From Vibrio porteresiae DSM 19223 (GTDB lineage Bacteria > Pseudomonadota > Gammaproteobacteria > Enterobacterales > Vibrionaceae), in NCBI RefSeq assembly GCF_024347055.1, contig NZ_AP024895.1:2790001-2854000 (forward strand): DNA of 64,000 nt. Reading direction: 5' to 3'. Made by a program: the position numbers and the translations under genes. This document shows, one piece after another, positions 8,544 through 17,684 of this stretch. The first letter of the stretch is position 1; each line of letters opens with the position of its first letter. The notes under the pieces are model-generated. The model was not told the DNA's origin. It made no database searches and saw only the letters and a program-made list of their open reading frames with translations.

Positions 8544-9794
8544 TTAGGCGGCGATATTTCCAACAGCAATATCGTAACAAGTCTGTTGATGGTGGTTCAC
8601 AAACTCAACAATGGTGTGATCAAGTTTTCCTGATTCCACCATTTCCTCCAAAATACTCATAATTTTATCGATGCTCATGCCTTCGCGATAAGGTCGTATT
8701 TGGGCGAGCGCTTGAAATACGTCACTCACCGCGATGATTCTCGCTTCCATCGAAAGGTTGGAGCCACTTTTATGAAATGGATAGCCATGACCGTTCATCC
8801 CTTCATGATGGGAAGCTGCCCATTGGGCAATCTCTTCAAGGCCATGAATATGATGCAAGATTTCGAAGGTTTCATAGCTATGCTGAAACATCACTGCCTG
8901 CTCTTCAGGAGTGAGCTTGCCCGGCTTATCGAGAATTTCATCGGGGATTTTCAGTTTACCGATGTCGTGCAATAGCGCGGCTATTTCTACCTTTTTACAC
9001 TGCTCTTCGCCCATGCCGTATTGCTGGGCGATGTAAAGCGATAACGCGCCCACCCGCAAGGAGTGTTCGGCAGTAAACGGACTTTTTTGGTCCACAATAT
9101 AGGCCATGATTTGCGAAAGCTGTTTAAGCTCATCTAACGACAAACTTTGCTGGTTAGAGCACCTTTGTGTCATCTCCCACGTAAAGTGATGGATGTGGTT
9201 GTCTTGCAGCATGATCCAAAAGGCTTCCGATTCCGCCAGTTTGATATAGGCTTGAACCAATTCGAAATCAAAATAGCGGGAAGCTTGATGGCAAATCTCT
9301 GCGGTAATTTCCATACGAGCCAACAAGATATCGCTGCCATAATGGGATGCCCCTAACACATCGACGCGATCAGCCAAGAAGACAAGATTTGCCATCATGG
9401 CATCACGACCAAAGATATCCGCTTGTTCTAGCTGAGGGTAAGGCGTGTGATGGTACAAAATCGGTACAGCAAACTGCGCGAGCGGAGGAAACTCTTTAAG
9501 CAGTTCATAACCAATTTTGCAGTGCTCTTGGGCATGGTCCCAATCAAACTCTGAGACCAATTTTTTGTGAGTGGCATTGGTTGATACACCGATATCATGC
9601 AACATGCCCAGTTCAAAAGCGTATTCCACATCCGTATCGCTAAGGCCCAACTGTTTCGCGATGCATGAGGCAATATAACCCACGCGTTTGCCGTGGTTGA
9701 TGTCATCCACCCCCACCAGCGAAACTGCGGTTTCTATCGCCAATATCAAATCACGACGCTTGACTTGAAAAGCGCTTGGTGACGTCACTGTCAT
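8544..9794 (-). CDS. Tandem HD / HD-GYP cyclic-dinucleotide phosphodiesterase
   Basis: The 416-residue protein has two HD-type domains. The N-terminal one (about residues 15-195) keeps HGKRV, HDIG and YHHTPY but lacks a proper GYP motif. The C-terminal one (about 220-410) is a full HD-GYP: HSLRV, LLHDIGK, KPGKLTPEE and HHEGMNGHGYP. HD-GYP proteins hydrolyse c-di-GMP, and some Vibrio members hydrolyse 3'3'-cGAMP; which applies here cannot be read from sequence. No membrane or response-regulator domain is present, so it is a cytosolic enzyme with the degenerate domain perhaps serving as regulator or dimer partner. The start at ATG 9794 has TGGAG 8 bases upstream; a GTG at 9803 is the alternative. 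Confidence 0.82.
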   Translation of the reverse strand: MTVTSPSAFQVKRRDLILAIETAVSLVGVDDINHGKRVGYIASCIAKQLGLSDTDVEYAFELGMLHDIGVSTNATHKKLVSEFDWDHAQEHCKIGYELLKEFPPLAQFAVPILYHHTPYPQLEQADIFGRDAMMANLVFLADRVDVLGASHYGSDILLARMEITAEICHQASRYFDFELVQAYIKLAESEAFWIMLQDNHIHHFTWEMTQRCSNQQSLSLDELKQLSQIMAYIVDQKSPFTAEHSLRVGALSLYIAQQYGMGEEQCKKVEIAALLHDIGKLKIPDEILDKPGKLTPEEQAVMFQHSYETFEILHHIHGLEEIAQWAASHHEGMNGHGYPFHKSGSNLSMEARIIAVSDVFQALAQIRPYREGMSIDKIMSILEEMVESGKLDHTIVEFVNHHQQTCYDIAVGNIAA

Positions 9795-9886
9795 AGCATT
9801 CACTCCATCTAACCATTCTTTTGATAAGCATAGAGTTGTTTTAGTATCAACTAATGTTATGAGTCACAAATTGAGAAATCATGACG

Positions 9887-10780
9887 TTATTCGCTACAAA
9901 CTTCTCTTAACTTTGCCAATACCCATTGATGAATTTGGCTTTGTTCTGTTCTTGTATGCCAAGCCGCGATGACCTCAAATTTTGGGGTATTAATATCAAT
10001 ATTTAGCGGTTTCACCTTCGGATTCGGTAACAAACGAGATGGATAAAACGCAATCATATCGGTGGTGTAAAGAATATCGGGAGCAGCTTTAAAACTCGGA
10101 ATAGACATAACAATGTTGCGTTTTAATCCCTGCTTGGCAAACCACTCGTCATGAGAACCTTTTAAGTTCGCTTTAGAAGGAGAAATAACCAACTGTGGCA
10201 AAGCTGCAATATCGGCAATAGATAACGATTGATCTTGCATGGGAGATTCCACACTGGCTACGCAGATATGCTGCTCATCAAATAGTACAAACCTTTTAAT
10301 GTAGTCAGGCACAAACGGGGGAAAAGTTAAGGCGAAATCAAGCTCTCCCGACGTGAGTAAGGGGCCGACATTATCAGATTCAAAATCAGTGATGATGATT
10401 TTTAATAAAGGCGCTTCCTTGCGTACCGCTTTGAGAAACTGCGGTAGCAGGGCGTCAATCGCATAATCTGTCGCACTGATAGTAATGACGCCTTCATACA
10501 AGCTGGGGGTAAATTCATGTAAGGTCAATAATGATTCCATATCACTCAGAATAGAGCTGACTCGGCGGCCAAGCTCTATCGCTAAGGGAGTTGGAACCAT
10601 AGTATTCCCTTGCCTGACAAAGAGTTCATCATTAAAAAGTGCCCGTAACTTTCGCAACTGTTCACTAATGGCTTGCTGAGTTAAGCCCATTTGTGCGGCA
10701 ACTCGTGAAAGATTTCTTTCGATCAAAAGAGCCTCTAGCACTCGTAACTGTTTGATGTCGAGCCGTTGGATACCACTCAT
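9887..10780 (-). CDS. LysR-family transcriptional regulator
   Basis: The 297-residue protein has the LysR winged HTH at residues 8-66 (ERNLSRVAAQMGLTQQAISEQL) and a periplasmic-binding-fold effector domain from about 95 to the end. It is divergent from the old-yellow-enzyme gene with 142 bp between, the classic arrangement of a LysR regulator and its target, so it probably controls that gene and itself. The effector is unknown. Its C-terminal region (LPNPKVKPLNIDI) resembles NodD/NahR-type regulators of aromatic or electrophile metabolism. Confidence 0.85.
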   Translation of the reverse strand: MSGIQRLDIKQLRVLEALLIERNLSRVAAQMGLTQQAISEQLRKLRALFNDELFVRQGNTMVPTPLAIELGRRVSSILSDMESLLTLHEFTPSLYEGVITISATDYAIDALLPQFLKAVRKEAPLLKIIITDFESDNVGPLLTSGELDFALTFPPFVPDYIKRFVLFDEQHICVASVESPMQDQSLSIADIAALPQLVISPSKANLKGSHDEWFAKQGLKRNIVMSIPSFKAAPDILYTTDMIAFYPSRLLPNPKVKPLNIDINTPKFEVIAAWHTRTEQSQIHQWVLAKLREVCSE

Positions 10781-10922
10781 ATTTGTAACCTAAACAAAAA
10801 AGTCTTGTTTCAAATTGTACATAAACTTTCTTAAGCTGCACCTCCTATTGGAAATAGACCCTTTTTAACGAGATGAATCGACAAGGATGGATGGTTTACT
10901 CACATTAACGAGCACCATTGTA

Positions 10923-12059
10923 ATGAGTGAAAAAACCTTATTTGATACCATCACCCTCGGTGATAACGTACTGAAAAATCGCATTGTTCTTCCCCCGCTA
11001 ACCCGTTCTCGCAGCTCTCAGCCGGGAAACATCCCTAACGCGATGATGCAGCTTTACTATCAACAACGCTCTAGTGCTGGTTTTATGGTGACCGAAGGTA
11101 CGCAGATTGAACCTCGAGGCCAAGGTTATGCTTGGACACCCGGTATCCACTCTCAAGAACAGATCGAAGGATGGAAATCAGTCACACAAGCGGTGCACCA
11201 AGAAGGTGGCGTTATTTTTTGTCAGTTATGGCATGTTGGACGTGTGTCCCACAATAATCTGCAACCGAATAATCAAGCGCCTGTCGCGCCCTCCGCTATC
11301 GCCACCGACGCGGTTAAAGTGTTTATTGAAACGGGTCCTGGCGAAGGTATGTTGACTGAACCTAGCCAGCCTCGCGCATTAGAAACACACGAAGTAAAAG
11401 AACTTGTCGAGCTCTATGCCCAAGCGGCACGTAATGCGATGGAAGCGGGTTTTGATGGGGTTGAACTGCATTGTGCTAATGGATATTTGGTGAACCAGTT
11501 TATTTCTGAGCACAGCAACCATCGCACCGATCAATACGGTGGATCTCTTGAGAATCGTCTGCGCTTTCTAACAGAAATTGTGGCTGCCGTATCCAACGCA
11601 GTGGGAGCGAACAAGTTAGGCGTGCGTTTTGCACCTTTGTTTGAAAGTACGACTGAAGATCGTGTGTATCTCGGTTTGGTTGAGCAAAACCCTCTTGAAA
11701 CCTATGTTGCAGCGATCAAGGTTCTTGAAAACGCAGGGATTGCTTACCTATCTATTGCCGAAGCCGATTGGGATAACGCGCCAGACTTGCCAGAGGTTTT
11801 TTATCAAGCAGCACGTTCAACCTTCAGCGGCCGTATTATTTACGCAGGTCGTTACACGCAAGAGAAAGCACAGCGGATGCTAGACAATAACTACGGTGAT
11901 CTGTTCGGTTTTGGTCGTCCGTTTATTGCTAATCCAGATCTCCCTGAGCGCCTGCGCAATAACTGGTCGTTGAATCCAGTCGATCCAACCAGTATGTATG
12001 GCGGTACTGATGTGGGTTACGTTGACTACCCGACTTATGAAATGAGTGATGTAAAGTAG
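10923..12059 (+). CDS. Old yellow enzyme family FMN oxidoreductase (NemA-like)
   Basis: The frame opens at 10887 but family members begin with the LFDTITLGDNVLKNRIVLPPLTR block, so ATG 10923 is preferred (378 aa). Residues about 170-200 contain HCANGYLVNQFIS and YGGSLENR: the His/Asn pair binding the substrate carbonyl or nitro group and the FMN-binding loop. FGRPFIANPDL near the C-terminus is the FMN phosphate site. The family reduces activated alkenes, N-ethylmaleimide or nitro compounds using NAD(P)H. It stands alone, divergent from a LysR regulator, which suggests induction by reactive electrophiles. Followed by a strong hairpin at 12084-12118. Confidence 0.9.
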   Translation: MSEKTLFDTITLGDNVLKNRIVLPPLTRSRSSQPGNIPNAMMQLYYQQRSSAGFMVTEGTQIEPRGQGYAWTPGIHSQEQIEGWKSVTQAVHQEGGVIFCQLWHVGRVSHNNLQPNNQAPVAPSAIATDAVKVFIETGPGEGMLTEPSQPRALETHEVKELVELYAQAARNAMEAGFDGVELHCANGYLVNQFISEHSNHRTDQYGGSLENRLRFLTEIVAAVSNAVGANKLGVRFAPLFESTTEDRVYLGLVEQNPLETYVAAIKVLENAGIAYLSIAEADWDNAPDLPEVFYQAARSTFSGRIIYAGRYTQEKAQRMLDNNYGDLFGFGRPFIANPDLPERLRNNWSLNPVDPTSMYGGTDVGYVDYPTYEMSDVK

Positions 12060-12083
12060 CGCGAAAGGTTTAACGCCACTTTG

Positions 12084-12118
12084 AATATCGAGACGCCATT
12101 ATTATGCGTCTCGATATT
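12084..12118. terminator. Bidirectional terminator between OYE and DUF748 genes
   Basis: A perfect 13-bp inverted repeat, AATATCGAGACGC / GCGTCTCGATATT, with a 9-base loop lies between two convergent genes. The A/T-rich base of the stem gives a short U run in both directions. Confidence 0.75.
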
Positions 12119-12125
12119 CCCTTAT

Positions 12126-15100
12126 CTAATCCGATCCTAAAGTGAGCAGCGCTTCAGTGGCAGAATGAGACATCTGTTTACTGCTGAGCAGGAAGACTCG
12201 TTCAGGTTCGATCTTAAGTTGGTTCACCAAATAAGCTTTCACGGCTTGGCCGCGGGCAATCGCCAAATCGAGCAAATCCTCTTGAGTAATCTTCTGCGCC
12301 TTGATGAGCTGGTTATAGAGTGAGGCATACAAACGCGTATCTACCTCTTCCTCTTTTGGCGCTTTCCCCTCTACGGTTAACTCTTGAGTGATGGCCTCTC
12401 GCTGTACATCCACACTCGGTGTTTGTGGCTGCTGCTCACGGTAATCATCGTAAAGATCGTCCACAGCATCACGAGCGTCATCATCACTGGCGACATAACT
12501 TGCTGTTAACGTTGGAGCACTGTCGACGCCCATCAGACTCAGTTGAGCACGCACTTTTTGTTCCGCCAGCGCATTAGCATCCACACTGGGATTGACCGCA
12601 CCTTCCACATTCAAACGCAACTGAGGGCGTTTGGTTAATGCTTGGGCGAGCGTGGTTAAACGCTCTTGCTCACTTTCCTCAATGTTGGCTTGCCCAGCAG
12701 CAAAATTGACTTTGTTGAGCTCTTCGTCACTGCCGACTAAGTTCGCCAGCAGAGAAAAAGGTGAAGTGACCGCTTTGGTCAGAATGTTTTTCACAGCAGT
12801 CCAAATCACACTGCCAAAACCAAAGCTTGGGTCGTTGACATCGCCACTCACCTGCACACCTAAGTCGATGACGCCATGACGGTCTTGCAGCAGTGCGATC
12901 GCCAATTTGACAGGAAGGCTGGTCGCCAAATCTGAGTTACTGGGCTTACCCAATTGCAATTGGTCGATATAAACCTGGTTTGATCCTTTTAGCTGGCCGT
13001 TATCCAACAGGTATTGAACCGCCAAAGAAAGCTGACCTTTATCGATGTAATACCCTGCGTAAGTACCTGAATACGTGTTGACTGACGTCAGCTCAGCGCT
13101 TTTCACTTTCATGGTCAAATCTAAATACGGTTTCGCCAATAGCGGATTCACTTTCCCTGTTAGGCTAATTGGCGCGTATTGGTCAATTTTGCCATTAAGA
13201 TCAACCTTAGCTGCGGTGTTGCCTTGTGAACTCAAATCGGTAATCGCCCCTGCAAGGCTGCGAATCCCCGATGAGAAGTTAGGCAATAACGACAGATCCG
13301 AAAAATAGGCCGAACCATCAATGACATTGATACGATCTATTTGTAATGCGATTGGCAGTGGTGCACTGGGCTTGGCTTCAGTTTTAGTGCCTTTCGACGC
13401 CTTTTGACTCTTTTGCGCTGCCGCTGGTTGGTTAGGATCGGCTTTGGCTATATCACCAATATTGGTGGTGCGGTCTTTATGAATGATGACTTTGGCATAA
13501 GGTTTGGTGAAATCGATATGATGCACCGTGACCTTGTTGGCTTTTTGCGAGTAAACCAATTTATCGATGTCGAGCCCTTGCCAAGAGACCAATGGCTCGC
13601 GGCTACGTAAATCATTAAGACGGAACTGTTCTACCGCCAATTTACCGGTGTAACGGGTGTCGTTATTTTTCCATGCACTGCGCAATTCACCTTCAGTTGA
13701 AAAGCGCCCTTTTTGCAAGGTCAAATTAGCGTACTGACCAAGGTAAGGTTGCAGCGCAGTGAGGTCGAAATCTTTAAACGCCAGCAAGGTAGTCAGTGTT
13801 GATTTGGCAATATCCACTTGGCCTTTACCGCTAAACTCACCGCTATTTTCGGCGTTATCCCCTTTTGCCACACTGGCAGCGGAGTTATAGAGCGCGAGCG
13901 ACCATGAATAGTCGATAGATCGGCGAAAATCGCTAAACACATTGCTTACGTTGAGCGAAATTGGCGTGATACGCCATGTAACATCATTCGCGTAAGCCTT
14001 ATCTTGCATCGCAACATCTGCTGACAGTTGCAGCTGTTTAACGTTCACCACCCAAGGTTCAGCACCACTTTCTGGCGACGCGGTCGTGTTATCTACGTTG
14101 GCGGTCACCGCTTTTTTCTCTTCTACAGCAGGTGCTGTTTTGGCTGAGGCAGGTGGTGTATCGGTCGCCGCTGGTGTAAAGAGCGTTTGTAAATCAACAC
14201 CTTGCTTGGTTAAGACGCCATTGACTTTTAAGCCGTTGACATCAATATTGCCCAAGGTGACGAGATGCTGTTTCGAGCTCAGAGAGATCTCCGATAGATC
14301 GAAGTTTTGCCACGCTAACTTCGTTGTCGCGTTTGTGGATTGACCATCATCAAACGCCACATCCTGTAGTGCGACACGACCTTGGGAGAGTGAGTACTGC
14401 GCCTCACCATTTTCATAACGAAAACGCACTATGCCGTTGGTACTCAACATACCTTGATTAAGATTGGCGGGAATCATGTTCTTGGCGTAAGGCCAAAACT
14501 GAGTGAGTTCGACGTTATCTAAAGCGAAACTGGCTTGCGCGACGACGGGCAGCAGTTGGAACTGCCCCTGCACGGACACCGTTTGATCATCACCGGATTT
14601 CGCTAAAAAGTTGAACTGGTTTAAGGCCTTATCATTTTTACCATCTTGTCCGATAAACGCCTGTAAATCGAGATGTGTCAGCTCAAAGCTCATATCGTGA
14701 TAGGCAAGGTTTGCCGTCGCAATATGATCAGAAAATTCAAATACACCATCCACAATGGCGATGCGGTCAGCGCGAAATCCCGGAGTGGCACTTTCCGTTT
14801 CCGTCGGGTCATCCGCCGCTGATTTGGGTTGGCTATCCAATGCAGTGAGAATGCTGGTGATATTCAATTCTGGCTGATGCTGCGCATTATTGGCGCGAAT
14901 CAAATCCACTTGCGGTTTTGTCAGCACCACTTCGCTAACGGTTGGCGTTAAAGTAAAGAGACTTTGCCAAAACTGAAACTGAGCTTGAAACTGCTCAAAA
15001 CTGAACAGCTTAGGATCGACTTGCTGCGACCAGTTGGCAATGGCACCTTGTTTAACCGTGACACGCAGCAGAAATGGGTTGATATGAATTTCCCCGATGG

Positions 15101-15278
15101 TGACTTCTCGACCAAGCAATTGGGTCGCCTTTTGCGGCAATTGGCGTTCGAGCACCATAGGTACAATGCCACCCAATACAATGAGATATAAGGCATAAAG
15201 CGCTGCCAAATAGCTCAACACTCGCTGATATTTCGGCAGAGTTTTAAAACGTTGTCGCCACTGGGTTATTTTTTTCAT
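12126..15278 (-). CDS. DUF748 (AsmA-like) envelope protein
   Basis: The ATG at 15278 has GAGGCGAT just upstream and starts MKKITQWRQRF, so I prefer it to ATG 15332; the protein is then 1050 residues. One N-terminal transmembrane segment (about residues 20-42, LAALYALYLIVLGGIVP) is followed by a very long beta-rich periplasmic region with GREVTIGEIHINPF near its start, as in DUF748/AsmA-like proteins. These repeating-beta-groove proteins are linked to lipid transport or outer-membrane homeostasis. The tail (about 850-1050) has the NFAAGQANIEESEQERL block typical of DUF748 C-termini, resembling an OmpA-like motif. No operon partner is present. Confidence 0.82.
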   Translation of the reverse strand: MKKITQWRQRFKTLPKYQRVLSYLAALYALYLIVLGGIVPMVLERQLPQKATQLLGREVTIGEIHINPFLLRVTVKQGAIANWSQQVDPKLFSFEQFQAQFQFWQSLFTLTPTVSEVVLTKPQVDLIRANNAQHQPELNITSILTALDSQPKSAADDPTETESATPGFRADRIAIVDGVFEFSDHIATANLAYHDMSFELTHLDLQAFIGQDGKNDKALNQFNFLAKSGDDQTVSVQGQFQLLPVVAQASFALDNVELTQFWPYAKNMIPANLNQGMLSTNGIVRFRYENGEAQYSLSQGRVALQDVAFDDGQSTNATTKLAWQNFDLSEISLSSKQHLVTLGNIDVNGLKVNGVLTKQGVDLQTLFTPAATDTPPASAKTAPAVEEKKAVTANVDNTTASPESGAEPWVVNVKQLQLSADVAMQDKAYANDVTWRITPISLNVSNVFSDFRRSIDYSWSLALYNSAASVAKGDNAENSGEFSGKGQVDIAKSTLTTLLAFKDFDLTALQPYLGQYANLTLQKGRFSTEGELRSAWKNNDTRYTGKLAVEQFRLNDLRSREPLVSWQGLDIDKLVYSQKANKVTVHHIDFTKPYAKVIIHKDRTTNIGDIAKADPNQPAAAQKSQKASKGTKTEAKPSAPLPIALQIDRINVIDGSAYFSDLSLLPNFSSGIRSLAGAITDLSSQGNTAAKVDLNGKIDQYAPISLTGKVNPLLAKPYLDLTMKVKSAELTSVNTYSGTYAGYYIDKGQLSLAVQYLLDNGQLKGSNQVYIDQLQLGKPSNSDLATSLPVKLAIALLQDRHGVIDLGVQVSGDVNDPSFGFGSVIWTAVKNILTKAVTSPFSLLANLVGSDEELNKVNFAAGQANIEESEQERLTTLAQALTKRPQLRLNVEGAVNPSVDANALAEQKVRAQLSLMGVDSAPTLTASYVASDDDARDAVDDLYDDYREQQPQTPSVDVQREAITQELTVEGKAPKEEEVDTRLYASLYNQLIKAQKITQEDLLDLAIARGQAVKAYLVNQLKIEPERVFLLSSKQMSHSATEALLTLGSD

Positions 15279-15441
15279 TATCGCCTCACTGATCGCCGCT
15301 TCATTATTCTTTGTGTTGTGGTGAGCACCCACAGGTCATTTAAGTATGAAACACTTTTTACTGCTCTTCATGGATCAGCTTATCAGTCTCGGTGTTGTTT
15401 GTGAGACAGCAATAGGTAATATTTTCTATGCCCCAAAGCAA

Positions 15442-15465
15442 AAGCCCTTCGACGAGCGAAGGGCT
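15442..15465 (-). terminator. Rho-independent terminator after iron-binding protein gene
   Basis: A 9-bp stem AAGCCCTTC / GAAGGGCTT with a 6-base loop lies 47 bp downstream of the minus-strand gene at 15512-16609. The RNA continues with a U-rich TTTTGCTTT. Confidence 0.75.
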
Positions 15466-15511
15466 TGATATTAAAACGAGATTCTCGTTGAGAATCGCTC
15501 TAAAGAAGAGG

Positions 15512-16609
15512 TTACTCAGTGATAGAAACCGCGAAAGTCCCTTTAGGCATCACAGGTAAATATTTTTTGTAGAAGTTTAAGTAGTCTTGCTCTGGATTTA
15601 GATCCTTGAACACTTCTGGATAGAGCGCTTTGGCTAAGTATTCCGACATGCTGTAGTCAAGAATCGAACGCGATGCGCCTTGGTAAATACCAAACACGCG
15701 CTCATCTTGTACTGCTGGAAGTTGCGACCACCCTGGGCGTTTAGTAAAACCTTTCAAACGGTTAACCGCTTCTTGGCGATCAACCCCCTCGCCCATCAGC
15801 ACTGCATCTTTGACTGCAGAAGATTCAGTACCCGCCAAAAAGACCACTTGTGGTTTTGCCGCTAATACTTGCTCTGGGTTGATAGGCCCCCACCATTCAA
15901 CATAAGGCGCAGCGATGTTATCGCCACCCGCTTGTTTCAGCATCGCGCCCCACATGTTTTTGCCGTAGGTAAAGCTGTATTGGCTTGGCCCTTTGTTACC
16001 AAATTCCACGTAAGCGCGTGGTTTTGGCAAACCCGATTTGGCAATGCGCTCTTCAATCATCGTCATTGCGTTGGAGTACTCACTTGCAATGGTATTGGCG
16101 CGCGCTTCTTGGCCCGTTAATTGACCAATGATTTTAGTACTTGCCACATGGCGAGCAACGGTTTGAGCATTGTAATCCACAACGACAATGGGAATACCGG
16201 CTTGCTCAAGACGCTTCACGTCTGACCCCAAACCTTGGTATTGCCACTCTGCCAACACCAACACATCCGGTCTCAAGCTAATCACTTTTTCAATCGAAAA
16301 GGTTTGTGCTTCGACTTCACCAACATCCGGAATTTGCGCCAATTTAGGATCGTGTTGGGTGTAAATTTCCCAACTGGCAGGACGCCAAACTTTCCATGTA
16401 TCGCGGGAAAGCCCGACCACTTGATCAAATGATTTTTCGCCGCCAATCGCCATATAGTCTTCAGCATAAAAACCGAGGACCACGCGTTTGGCTGGCACAT
16501 CCACTTGAACATCACGATCCAAAATATCGTGAATCGTTTGTACTTCAGCTTGAGCAGAGAAGGTTCCCATGGCGAGCGCCAATGGAAGTAAGACTGACTT
16601 AAAATTCAT
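15512..16609 (-). CDS. Periplasmic iron-siderophore ABC transporter binding protein
   Basis: A 365-residue class III (FecB/FhuD/TroA-type) substrate-binding protein. Residues 1-21 are a Sec signal peptide ending SAQA. The mature protein has the family landmarks AKRVVLGFYAEDYMAIG, IPDVGEVEAQTFSIEKVISLRPDVLVL and the long backbone-helix region linking two lobes. It should bind a ferric-siderophore or other iron chelate in the periplasm. A Fur-box-like sequence lies at 16691-16713, so iron repression is likely. No permease or ATPase gene is adjacent, so it must work with a transporter encoded elsewhere. Confidence 0.82.
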   Translation of the reverse strand: MNFKSVLLPLALAMGTFSAQAEVQTIHDILDRDVQVDVPAKRVVLGFYAEDYMAIGGEKSFDQVVGLSRDTWKVWRPASWEIYTQHDPKLAQIPDVGEVEAQTFSIEKVISLRPDVLVLAEWQYQGLGSDVKRLEQAGIPIVVVDYNAQTVARHVASTKIIGQLTGQEARANTIASEYSNAMTMIEERIAKSGLPKPRAYVEFGNKGPSQYSFTYGKNMWGAMLKQAGGDNIAAPYVEWWGPINPEQVLAAKPQVVFLAGTESSAVKDAVLMGEGVDRQEAVNRLKGFTKRPGWSQLPAVQDERVFGIYQGASRSILDYSMSEYLAKALYPEVFKDLNPEQDYLNFYKKYLPVMPKGTFAVSITE

Positions 16610-16690
16610 GTTGAGCTCTCGTTATTTTAATTAGGATTTTGCCAATGAATTCGATAAGTAACGATTGGCGACATGAATACTAACATAGTC

Positions 16691-16713
16691 AAATAGTAAT
16701 CAATATCATTTTT
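16691..16713 (-). promoter_or_regulatory. Candidate Fur box upstream of iron-binding protein gene
   Basis: Read on the minus strand the site is AATGATATTGATTACTATT, close to the Fur consensus of GATAAT-type hexamers. It is 82 bp before the start codon at 16609, a typical promoter distance. Confidence 0.6.
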
Positions 16714-16895
16714 GTTTAGTTGATAACTCACTAATATTAAAGATATTATTCTTAAACGAACGTTTTTAATGCACGAGAAACCCCTCCTCAATTCGAGCTA
16801 CTCGGTAGGTAAAAGGCGAGATCGAAACCCGCATCAGTTTTGACATCTGCCGGGAAGCCGTTACACTCTCCTTTTTTCAACCCTCCTGGTATCTC

Positions 16896-17309
16896 ATGCT
16901 CAAAATTTCCAACACTGTAACCCTCGCCGATTGGGAAATTGAGCTGACGGCAATTCGTGCCACGGGTAACGGTGGTCAGAATGTGAATAAAGTCTCTTCG
17001 GCAATTCATTTACGTTTTGATGTGCCGCACTCAACCTTGCCTGCCGTCTATAAAGAACGGCTGCTGGCGCTCAGTGATTCGCGCATTTCTAAAGAAGGTG
17101 TGATCATCATTAAGGCGCAAACCTTTCGCACCCAAGAGAAAAACCGCGAAGATGCGTTAAATCGACTGTTGGAAATTATCCAAGGTGCCATGGTGGTGCA
17201 AAAGAAACGCCGGGAAACAAAACCGACTCGCTCTTCACAAGTAAAACGCGTCGATAATAAGAAAAAACAAGGTGAGAAAAAGTCACTGCGCGGCAAAATC
17301 AGCATTTAG
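16896..17309 (+). CDS. arfB: Alternative ribosome-rescue factor ArfB (peptidyl-tRNA hydrolase)
   Basis: The 137-residue protein has the class-I release-factor catalytic core with GGQ at residues 28-30 in TGNGGQNVNKVSS, and a basic Lys/Arg-rich C-terminal tail (KKQGEKKSLRGK) that in ArfB enters the empty mRNA channel of stalled ribosomes. It has no stop-codon recognition domain, as expected. It releases nascent peptide from ribosomes lacking a stop codon. Length matches E. coli ArfB/YaeJ (140 aa). Confidence 0.93.
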   Translation: MLKISNTVTLADWEIELTAIRATGNGGQNVNKVSSAIHLRFDVPHSTLPAVYKERLLALSDSRISKEGVIIIKAQTFRTQEKNREDALNRLLEIIQGAMVVQKKRRETKPTRSSQVKRVDNKKKQGEKKSLRGKISI

Positions 17310-17432
17310 ATCATCGTAACCCCAAAGCTTCCCAACCTGCCTTTAAAGTGTCGCCAAGCCTTTTATATCAAGGGCTATACCGCTCTCTAGATTTTCACTG
17401 TACAGCTGAGCGAGCAAAAAGATCATGGGTAA

Positions 17433-17684
17433 CCCAAAGCTCCACTCCTTCGCCCTGGTCAACTTAAGAAACCCATCAAACTCTCAGCGATTGCTATGCA
17501 GCCAAACAGCCTACTGGCTCTGCCTTATTCTCAAGCTATCAGCACTGGGGACAGTTATTATTTGGTGTGGCCGCCAGAGACAGATAAAAAGCGCATTGAG
17601 ATCTTGTTGGCTTTTCTCAAAGACAACTTACCAGCGGAAATTCCATCAGGGATAGAAATAGTAGAATTAGTTAAGACGGCCTAG
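17433..17684 (+). pseudogene. Remnant of a LysR-family regulator (C-terminal end)
   Basis: An open frame from just after a stop at 17430-17432 to a TAG/TGA region at 17684 encodes about 83 residues. The portion PYSQAISTGDSYYLVWPPETD followed by a short amphipathic helix strongly resembles the final strand and helix of LysR effector domains of the GcvA/AmpR class. No HTH or body of the domain precedes it; the 120 bp after arfB do not encode one. It overlaps the end of the convergent LysM gene by 18 bp. I read it as a decayed gene fragment; the alternative is a short unrelated ORF. Confidence 0.45.
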
